From the NCBI GenBank assembly GCA_964573855.1, contig CAZNKO010000006.1, positions 1 to 29,988 of the forward strand: 29,988 nucleotides of DNA, written 5' to 3'. Made by a program: the position numbers and the translations under genes. The stretch is from CAZNKO01 sp964573855. GTDB lineage: Bacteria > Patescibacteriota > Patescibacteriia > UBA9934 > GWF2-40-263. Below, piece by piece: positions 1 to 5,385 of the stretch (position 1 is its first letter; each line of letters begins with the position of its first letter). The notes beneath the pieces were generated by a model. It saw only the letters and a list, made by a program, of their open reading frames with translations, searched no databases and was not told the origin of the DNA.

Positions 1-1300
1 GATCAATTTCGGTCGTATACGCGCCTTGAAGCCCGCAGACGTTCCGCGCGAACTCAATCGAGGCAAGCTGCATGCCGTAACACAGGCCGAGATACGGAAT
101 CTTATTTTCACGAGCGCAGCGGATCGCCTCGATAATCCCTTCCACCCCGCGATGGCCAAATCCGCCAGGAACGACGAGCCCGTCGTATCCTTTCAACACA
201 TCCGCTGATTTCGACCGCTCGATATTTTCCAGCTCCTTTGAATCAATCCACGTCAGCACCGCTTTCCGGCCCACGGCCCAGGAAGCATGTTTGATCGCCT
301 CAATCACGGAAATGTACACATCGGATAGCATATAATCGCCTGTGCCGAAATATTTTCCCACGATCGCGATCTTTGCCTCTTCTTTTGTATTCTTGATGGT
401 CTCCACGAGCTTGCGCCAGGGTTTAAGGTCGCTGTGCTTGGATTTCAATCCAAGTTTTTTAAGAACAATGTCCCCGAGTTTCTGTTCGTCGAGGATCAAC
501 GGAATTTCGTAAATGGACTCGCAATCCGGATTACTGATCACATCCTCTTTTTCCACATTGCAAAAAAGCGCGATGCGCTCCTTGCGCCGGTCGTCCATCG
601 CAACCTCGGAGCGGCCGACGATGACGTCCGGCTGGATTCCCATGGAATTCAACATGCGCACGGACTGCTGGACCGGCTTCGTCTTCATTTCCCCGAGGTT
701 CCCCGGAATCGGAAGATACGCGACGTGGATCTGGAGGACATTCTCCGGCTCCCGCATTTTCAAAATACGCGTGGCTTCGAAAAAAATGGCGTTTTGATAT
801 TCGCCCACGGTTCCGCCGAGCTCGACGATCACGATGTCAGCGGCCCCCTGCCCTGAGCCTGTGGTTCGACTTTGCTCACCACCATGAGCCTGTCGAATGG
901 TCGAAGGGCCCCCCGCCGCCTTGAACCGTCGCAAAATCTCGTCCGTCACATGCGGAATCGCTTCCACATCCTCCCCCTCATACTCAAACGCTCGTTCTTT
1001 TCGGAGCACCTCGGCGTACACCTGGCCGGTGGTGAGATAGTTTACGCGATGGAGCTCCTCGCCCGTGAAGCGTTCATAGTTTCCAAGGTCCTGATCTGTC
1101 TCAAGTCCATCGGTCGTCACGAACACCTCGCCGTGTTCCGCCGGCCGAATCGTTCCGGCGTCAATATTCAAATACATATCCACCTTCATGGGTGACACTT
1201 TGTAGCCCTTGGCTTCCAGAATCGCGGCGAGCGATGCGGTGGTAATCCCCTTTCCCAACCCCGAAATCACGCCCCCGGACACGAAAATGTATTTTGTCAT
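1..1300 (-). CDS. pyrG: CTP synthase, 3' end cut off by the window edge
   Basis: The enzyme makes CTP from UTP, ATP and glutamine in the cytosol and is the last step of pyrimidine nucleotide synthesis. The start ATG is at 1298-1300 and the first residues read MTKYIFVSGGVISGLGKG, the family's N-terminal nucleotide-binding loop. LETDQDLGNYERF and KTKPVQQSV follow as in the synthetase domain. The glutaminase domain begins before the window edge and shows the nucleophile Cys407 in GLCYGMQ. The usual bacterial GGTVGDIE is GGTVGEYQ here. Relative to E. coli PyrG there are about 20 extra residues at 130-152, rich in Gly, Ser, Thr and Gln, encoded by repeat-like DNA (846-912). The frame stays open through it. 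The gene follows rplI on the same strand. The GAGAG just before the ATG belongs to another dispersed repeat. Confidence 0.97.
   Translation of the reverse strand, partial: MTKYIFVSGGVISGLGKGITTASLAAILEAKGYKVSPMKVDMYLNIDAGTIRPAEHGEVFVTTDGLETDQDLGNYERFTGEELHRVNYLTTGQVYAEVLRKERAFEYEGEDVEAIPHVTDEILRRFKAAGGPSTIRQAHGGEQSRTTGSGQGAADIVIVELGGTVGEYQNAIFFEATRILKMREPENVLQIHVAYLPIPGNLGEMKTKPVQQSVRMLNSMGIQPDVIVGRSEVAMDDRRKERIALFCNVEKEDVISNPDCESIYEIPLILDEQKLGDIVLKKLGLKSKHSDLKPWRKLVETIKNTKEEAKIAIVGKYFGTGDYMLSDVYISVIEAIKHASWAVGRKAVLTWIDSKELENIERSKSADVLKGYDGLVVPGGFGHRGVEGIIEAIRCARENKIPYLGLCYGMQLASIEFARNVCGLQGAYTTEID
846..912. repeat. dispersed repeat inserted in frame in pyrG
   Basis: Two imperfect tandem units built on CCTGAGCCTGTSG-TTCGA occupy this stretch (845-870 and about 884-909). 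The second unit reads CATGAGCCTGTCGAATGG followed by TCGAAGGG. A related CCCTTCGACAGACTCAGGG lies at 5345. The repeat coincides with the extra residues that CTP synthases normally lack, between the HVTDEILRRF helix and the ADIVIVELGG strand. Confidence 0.75.
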
Positions 1301-1302
1301 AT

Positions 1303-1340
1303 CTCTCTGTCATCCTGAGCGTAGCGAAGGATCTCTTGGG
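1303..1340. repeat. dispersed repeat between rplI and pyrG
   Basis: The core TCATCCTGAGCGTAGCGAAG with GATCTC following is a quasi-palindromic repeat of a kind often scattered through CPR genomes. It fills almost the whole gap between rplI and pyrG. On the minus strand its end (GGATGACAGAGAGAT) abuts the pyrG ATG, so it supplies whatever ribosome-binding sequence pyrG has. Confidence 0.6.
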
Positions 1341-1348
1341 ATTCTTCT

Positions 1349-1792
1349 TTATTTACCTTCCACTCTTAAATGAATCTCCGCCTCAAATCCGTCCGGTAAA
1401 TGCACGGTGACTCTCTTCTCCCCCGGCTCCTTCACGGGCTCGTTCAACTCCACCATCTCTTCCGTCACATCAAATCCGGCTTTCTTCAACCCTGCAGCGA
1501 CCTGCTTCGCGTGTACCGCCGCGAATAAATGCCCCTTTTCGCTCACTTTTTCCATGAGCACAAGTTCGTGCCCCTCCATTTTGTGCGCGAGTTTCGCCGC
1601 TTCCTTCAATCCTTTCTTTGCTCGCCGCTCCGCGGAGGCCTCGCGCTCCTTCATCCGCCGCAGAGCCTCCTCGGTCGCCTGGATCGCGAGATTCTGCGGA
1701 AACAAAAAATTCATCGCATGCCCATCGGAGACATTCACGATGGCACCCTCCTTCCCAAGCGATTTCACCTCCTTGAGAAGAATCACTTTCAT
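1349..1792 (-). CDS. rplI: 50S ribosomal protein bL9
   Basis: The product binds 23S rRNA at the base of the L1 stalk. The 147-residue product starts at the ATG at 1790-1792, giving MKVILLKEVKSLGKEGAIV, the classic bL9 N-terminus, followed by VSDGHAMNFLFPQNLA. A charged central helix (about 45-80) leads to the C-terminal domain ending LPDGFEAEIHLRVEGK. Length is typical for the family. An in-frame ATG 21 bases upstream adds residues that no bL9 has, and it would lie upstream of the predicted transcription start, so it was rejected. Some CPR lineages lack bL9, so its presence narrows the lineage. It is followed by pyrG on the same strand. Confidence 0.96.
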   Translation of the reverse strand: MKVILLKEVKSLGKEGAIVNVSDGHAMNFLFPQNLAIQATEEALRRMKEREASAERRAKKGLKEAAKLAHKMEGHELVLMEKVSEKGHLFAAVHAKQVAAGLKKAGFDVTEEMVELNEPVKEPGEKRVTVHLPDGFEAEIHLRVEGK

Positions 1793-1803
1793 ATTCGGTA
1801 GGC

Positions 1804-1833
1804 AGTATAACATTTCGTTTTTTCTCTTGACAA
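1804..1833 (-). promoter_or_regulatory. promoter of rplI, predicted near-leaderless
   Basis: On the minus strand the -35 box TTGTCA (1828-1833) and -10 box TATACT (1804-1809) are 18 bases apart. A TG one base upstream of the -10 makes it an extended -10. Transcription should start near 1797, only about 5 bases before the rplI ATG at 1792. No Shine-Dalgarno sequence is present, which fits a leaderless or near-leaderless mRNA. Confidence 0.7.
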
Positions 1834-1854
1834 ATCTGCCCCATAGTGTACCGT
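1827..1854 (+). promoter_or_regulatory. divergent promoter for the micro-ORF or small RNA
   Basis: A perfect -35 TTGACA (1827-1832) is followed after 16 bases by TACCGT (1849-1854), a weak -10 that keeps the conserved TA and final T. An alternative -10, TATACA at 1854-1859, has a 21-base spacer. The -35 overlaps the -35 of the rplI promoter on the other strand, so the two promoters share DNA. Confidence 0.5.
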
Positions 1855-1886
1855 ATACATGGTCTAAATCTTAACTCGCAATACTT

Positions 1887-1943
1887 ATGTTCGATACATG
1901 TCCGACATGCCATAAGGATCCGTGCGAGTGCCAGAAGCCATAA
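1887..1943 (+). CDS. candidate 18-residue Cys-rich microprotein
   Basis: The ORF reads MFDTCPTCHKDPCECQKP, with four Cys and one His in 18 residues. The CPTCH and CEC pairs are spaced like a minimal zinc-binding knuckle. It is not a protein I recognise. It has a consensus -35 upstream (1827-1832), a predicted leader of about 26 bases and a strong hairpin terminator 13 bases after the stop, so it forms a self-contained transcript of roughly 125 bases. There is no Shine-Dalgarno sequence. The alternative is that the transcript is a non-coding small RNA and the ORF is chance. The Cys pattern favours coding but does not prove it. Confidence 0.4.
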   Translation: MFDTCPTCHKDPCECQKP

Positions 1944-1956
1944 AACGGAACCTTCC

Positions 1957-1990
1957 AAAAACCGTCCGCCAGCTGGCAGACGGTTTTTGA
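1957..1990. terminator. hairpin terminator, probably bidirectional
   Basis: AAAAACCGTC (1957-1966) pairs with GACGGTTTTT (1979-1988). An inner GCC/GGC stem with loop AGCT extends it after one C-A mismatch. There is a T run on each strand after the stem. It can end the plus-strand micro-ORF transcript and the minus-strand dehydrogenase transcript, whose stop codon is at 2000. Confidence 0.8.
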
Positions 1991-1999
1991 TTTGGAATA

Positions 2000-3370
2000 T
2001 CACGATTTTGCGATCCAGACACTTTTGATGTTCACAAATTCCTTGATGCCGTAGTCCGAAAGCTCGCGGCCATAGCCGGATTTCTTCACTCCGCCAAATG
2101 GGAGACGTGGGTCAGACTTCACCATTCCGTTCACGAAGATACAGCCAGCCTCAATTTTGGCCGCAAGACGCTCGGCTCGTGCGAGATCCGTGGTCCACAG
2201 GGCCGCTCCAAGCCCAAATTCGGTGGCATTCGCAACTTGAACTGCTTCCTCCTCATCTTTGACGACAATCACGGACGCGACAGGTGCGAACAGCTCTTCG
2301 CTATACGCCGGCATGCCGGGTTTGAGGTCGGTGAGGATCGTCGGGGCGTAAAAGTAACCTCGGGTTCCGACACGCTTTCCGCCCGTCACGATCTTGGCAC
2401 CCATTGCCACGGATTTTTGAACTTGGGCTTCAATATCTTTCAATCCGTTCTCGCTCGCGAGCGGACCGACCTGCACCGTTTCGTCCAGAGGATCACCCAC
2501 TTTCAGATTTTCAAAATGATGTTTAAAGGCGACCAAAAATTTGTCCGCGATTTTCTTCGCGACGATGAACCGCTTCGCTGCAATACAGCTCTGTCCGTTG
2601 TTCTGCACCCGCGCCGTGGTCGCAACCAACACCACCTGCTCCACATCTGCATCTTCCAAAATGATGAACGGATCACTTCCGCCGAGCTCCAGCACAGTCT
2701 TTTTGATCAAAGAGCCCGCAAGCGAGGCGACTTTGCTGCCAGCCGGTTCGCTCCCAGTGAGCGTCACCGCAACCACGCGGGGATCGCGAATCACGCGCTC
2801 CACTTTTGCCGCTCCAATCGCGAGATTTTGGAACACACCTTCCGGAAACCCGGCTTCTAAAAATGCTTTCTCGATTGTCGCAGCGCACTGCGGTACATTC
2901 GAGGCGTGTTTCAGCACTCCCACGTTCCCGGCCATCGCGGCCGGAGCTGCAAACCGCATCACCTGCCAAAACGGAAAATTCCAGGGCATCACGGCGAGCA
3001 CGACCCCGATCGGATCAAACCGCGCGTAACTTTTTCCCGCATCGGTCTCGATTGGCTCTGGCGCAAGAATCTTCTCCGCATGCTCAGCGTAGTACTCGCA
3101 AGCCCAAGCGCATTTTTCGACTTCGCCCACCGCCGCTTTGATCGGCTTCCCCATTTCACGCGTTGCAAGCTCCCCAAGCGATCGGCTGTTTGCCTTCAAA
3201 TACCCCGCGAGTTTCAACATCTTCGCTTTGCGCTCGACAAACGAAACATCTCGCCACAATTCAAACGCCTTCTGCGCTTTCGCGAGACGTGCGTCAATCT
3301 CCGCATCTGTTAATTCCTCAAACGTGCCGAAGACCTCACCGGTCGCTGGGTTACGTGAAACAAGTGACAT
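2000..3370 (-). CDS. aldehyde dehydrogenase, succinate-semialdehyde type (Sad/YneI-like)
   Basis: This 456-residue NAD(P)-dependent dehydrogenase oxidises an aldehyde, probably succinate semialdehyde, to the acid. The ATG at 3368-3370 (MSLVSRNPATGEV) matches the family start. The longer reading upstream runs through a palindromic element and was rejected. The catalytic set is complete: Asn131 in MPWNFPFWQVMRF, Glu228 in VLELGGSDP and Cys262 in NNGQSCIAAKRF, with the C-terminal LPFGGVKKSGYGREL. The sequence tracks E. coli Sad (YneI) closely, including EMGKPI and the LKHASNV segment. It lies downstream of the AlsS-like gene on the same strand, separated by the palindrome at 3385-3530. Substrate is inferred from the family only. 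Confidence 0.93.
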   Translation of the reverse strand: MSLVSRNPATGEVFGTFEELTDAEIDARLAKAQKAFELWRDVSFVERKAKMLKLAGYLKANSRSLGELATREMGKPIKAAVGEVEKCAWACEYYAEHAEKILAPEPIETDAGKSYARFDPIGVVLAVMPWNFPFWQVMRFAAPAAMAGNVGVLKHASNVPQCAATIEKAFLEAGFPEGVFQNLAIGAAKVERVIRDPRVVAVTLTGSEPAGSKVASLAGSLIKKTVLELGGSDPFIILEDADVEQVVLVATTARVQNNGQSCIAAKRFIVAKKIADKFLVAFKHHFENLKVGDPLDETVQVGPLASENGLKDIEAQVQKSVAMGAKIVTGGKRVGTRGYFYAPTILTDLKPGMPAYSEELFAPVASVIVVKDEEEAVQVANATEFGLGAALWTTDLARAERLAAKIEAGCIFVNGMVKSDPRLPFGGVKKSGYGRELSDYGIKEFVNIKSVWIAKS

Positions 3371-3384
3371 AGAAATCTTAATCA

Positions 3385-3530
3385 ATGATCGACATTGTTG
3401 TTCCGAGGAGTATGTCGGAGCCCCGCCAGCTCGGTCTCCCGCGAAGCGGGAGTGGCGGGGCGAGACATAAGGCGCGTTCGGCCGCTGGAGCCGGACGACG
3501 CCGTCTCCGAGGGACAATGATGTCGATCAT
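3385..3530. repeat. 146-bp nested palindromic element
   Basis: The ends ATGATCGACATTGTTGTTCC (3385 on) and the reverse complement of 3505-3530 match at 21 of 26 positions, including the first 11. Inside, TATGTC and GACATA flank a second stem (CCCCGCCA with TGGCGGGG) and a third (TCCCGC-GAA-GCGGGA at 3437-3451). A side stem sits around CGGCCGCTGGAGCCGG (3479-3494). The outer arm overlaps the stop codon of the AlsS-like gene (3527-3529). It is a candidate MITE or a structured RNA. Confidence 0.8.
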
Positions 3531-5224
3531 ATTTCACACGTCTTGTTTTTGAGCTCTTCTCCGAACACACGCTCATTTTCTGAATAATCCACTGGAACTT
3601 CGATAAGGTGCACGCCGGTTTGGTCGAGGCAGCCCTTGAGAAGAGAGGCGACATCCTCGGCGCGCCGCGCACGATAGCCCCGCGCGCCGAAACTTTCCGC
3701 GAACGTGACGAAATCCGGATTGCCAAACTTAAGACCAAATTTTTCAAACCCCATCCCATCCTGTTTCCACTGTATCATCCCGTACCCGTTGTCGTTCAAA
3801 AGAAGGATGGTCAGATTGAGCTTCAGCCGCACGGCCGTCTCGAGCTCCTGGGCGTTCATGAGGAATCCGCCGTCACCGCAAACCGCGAGAACTTTCCGCT
3901 CCGGATACACGAGCCGGGCGGCGATCGCGGAGGCAAGGCCGGCGCCCATGGTCGCAAGCGCATTGTCGAGCAGAAGCGTGTTCGGTTCGTAGGTTTTGTA
4001 ATGGCGGGCGAACCAAAGTTTGTACATACCGTTGTCGAGCGCCACGACGCCGTCCTCCGGCATAGCGCGCCGCACATCGGCAACGATCCGCTGCGGAATG
4101 ACAGGAAAGCGTGCATCTTTTTCTTTTTCAGCAATGTGCGCGTCCAATTTTTCTTTCACACGAAAAAAGTAGGAAAAATCCCACTGGTTCTTTTTTTGGA
4201 TCCGCTCCTTCATCTGCCAGATCGCATTTGCAATGTCGCCGATCACCTCGAGCTGGGGGAAATAAATGGAATCCACTTTGGCGGAATAAAAATTGACGTG
4301 GATGACCTGTTGAGTGATGGGACCAGTGACGGGTGACGAGTGACCGATTACTTGTCCCTGGTCTCTTGTCGCTTGTCTCATAATAAAGGGCGGCTTTTCC
4401 ACCACATCGTGCCCGACATTGATGATAAGGTCCGCGCGGTCAATGGCGCAATGCAGATAATCGTTCGCCGTGAGTGCCGCACAGCCGAGATACAAAGGAT
4501 GCCGCTCGTCCACGACTCCTTTTCCCATTTGCGTGTTGAAAAATGGAATGCCGGTCGCGTCTATAAATTCGCGGAGCATCTTGGATGTCAGTTTCCTATT
4601 TGCGCCAGCACCGATCAACAAGAGCGGATGCTTCGCCGCCTCGATCATCTCCACAGCTTGTTTGATCGCCTTTTCTTCCGCGATTGGCCGTCGCACCTTT
4701 CTCACCTCAAACACATCTATCTCCTCTATCTCTTCTCCGGCCACATCTTCCGGCAGCTCTAAATGCACGGCCCCAGGCCGCTCTTCTTCTGCAACGCGAA
4801 ACGCCTCGCGCACCACGGCCGCGACCGCACTCCCATTCACGATCTGCTTTGTGTACTTCGTGACCGGCCGCATGACGTCGCTGGTACTGATGATTTGAAA
4901 ATGTCCCTGCTTGCTCTTTTTGATTGGCTTCTGGCCTGTGATCATCACAAGCGGCATTCCGCCAAGCTCAGCAAACGCTGCCGGCGTCACCAAATTTGTC
5001 GCTCCAGGACCGAGTGTTGAAAGCGCGACTCCGGCCTTTCCGGTCAAGCGCCCCATGGTCGCGGCCATAAAACCGGCCGTCTGCTCATGGCGTGTCGTGA
5101 TAAATTTCACTTGAGAAGTCCGAAGCGATTCCAAAAGATCCAAATTTTCCTCCCCAGGAACGCCAAAGACATACTTCACCCCTTCATTTTCGAGGGCTTT
5201 AACAAAGAGGTCCGACGCTTTCAT
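3527..5224 (-). CDS. acetolactate synthase, catabolic AlsS-like
   Basis: This 565-residue thiamine-diphosphate enzyme condenses two pyruvates to acetolactate. The start ATG at 5222-5224 gives MKASDLFVKALENEGVKYVF. The catalytic Glu47 is in TTRHEQTAGFMA. The cofactor motif runs from GDGG (450) to NDN (477-479). The C-terminal half (TMGAGLASAIAAR, AESFGARGYR, VPVDYSEN) resembles Bacillus AlsS more than the biosynthetic IlvB, and no regulatory subunit is nearby. Residues 283-304 (RQATRDQG...GPIT) have no counterpart in AlsS and are encoded by a repeat (4312-4381) lying between PPFIM and QQVIHVNF. A promoter lies at 5234-5261. Which pathway uses acetolactate is unclear from the window. Confidence 0.92.
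   Translation of the reverse strand: MKASDLFVKALENEGVKYVFGVPGEENLDLLESLRTSQVKFITTRHEQTAGFMAATMGRLTGKAGVALSTLGPGATNLVTPAAFAELGGMPLVMITGQKPIKKSKQGHFQIISTSDVMRPVTKYTKQIVNGSAVAAVVREAFRVAEEERPGAVHLELPEDVAGEEIEEIDVFEVRKVRRPIAEEKAIKQAVEMIEAAKHPLLLIGAGANRKLTSKMLREFIDATGIPFFNTQMGKGVVDERHPLYLGCAALTANDYLHCAIDRADLIINVGHDVVEKPPFIMRQATRDQGQVIGHSSPVTGPITQQVIHVNFYSAKVDSIYFPQLEVIGDIANAIWQMKERIQKKNQWDFSYFFRVKEKLDAHIAEKEKDARFPVIPQRIVADVRRAMPEDGVVALDNGMYKLWFARHYKTYEPNTLLLDNALATMGAGLASAIAARLVYPERKVLAVCGDGGFLMNAQELETAVRLKLNLTILLLNDNGYGMIQWKQDGMGFEKFGLKFGNPDFVTFAESFGARGYRARRAEDVASLLKGCLDQTGVHLIEVPVDYSENERVFGEELKNKTCEI
4312..4381. repeat. short-motif tandem repeat inserted in frame in the AlsS-like gene
   Basis: Degenerate units of the type (A/G)TGAC or (A/G)AGAC plus AAG run through this stretch: on the minus strand ATGAGACAAGCGACAAGAGA, then CCAGGGACAAG and a CACTCGTCACCCGTCACTGG stretch. 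The same family occurs at 7760-7794, 8008-8041 and 8428-8467. It adds about 22 residues to the protein without breaking the frame. Confidence 0.75.
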
Positions 5225-5233
5225 ACGGGGGAC

Positions 5234-5261
5234 ATTGTACACGAGAAGCGGTCCCTGCCAA
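5234..5261 (-). promoter_or_regulatory. promoter of the AlsS-like gene, predicted near-leaderless
   Basis: On the minus strand TTGGCA (5256-5261) and TACAAT (5234-5239) are 16 bases apart. The predicted transcription start is near 5227, about three bases before the ATG at 5224. There is no room for a Shine-Dalgarno sequence. Confidence 0.6.
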
Positions 5262-5282
5262 GCCTTGTCCTGCGAGAGACAT

Positions 5283-5328
5283 CCCCTGAACCATTAATGT
5301 GCCGATCGGCACATTAATGGTTCAGGGG
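5283..5328. repeat. 46-bp perfect palindrome with flanking T run
   Basis: CCCCTGAACCATTAATGTGCC (5283 on) reads identically on both strands through the centre GATC, giving 23-base arms with no mismatch. On the plus strand it is followed by TTCGTTTTTT, so it would act as a Rho-independent terminator for plus-strand transcripts. The genes on both sides run on the minus strand, where no T run follows it. Confidence 0.85.
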
Positions 5329-5343
5329 TTCGTTTTTTATTTC

Positions 5344-5385
5344 ACCCTTCGACAGACTCAGGGTCTGCGTGACGCTTGGCGTCAC
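5344..5385. repeat. dispersed repeat at the 3' end of the first cohesin gene
   Basis: CCCTTCGACAGACTCAGGG is followed by TGACGCTTGGCGTCA, two small palindromes. The second one contains the stop codon of the gene ending at 5382. The first is related to the repeat inside pyrG (846-912). Confidence 0.6.

Noticed and set aside
3371..3517. N-terminal extension of the aldehyde dehydrogenase
   Set aside because: The extra 49 residues are translation of the palindromic element. The family start is at 3370.
3608..4336. Plus-strand 242-codon open frame
   Set aside because: It lies wholly within the AlsS-like gene, whose motifs are intact on the other strand.
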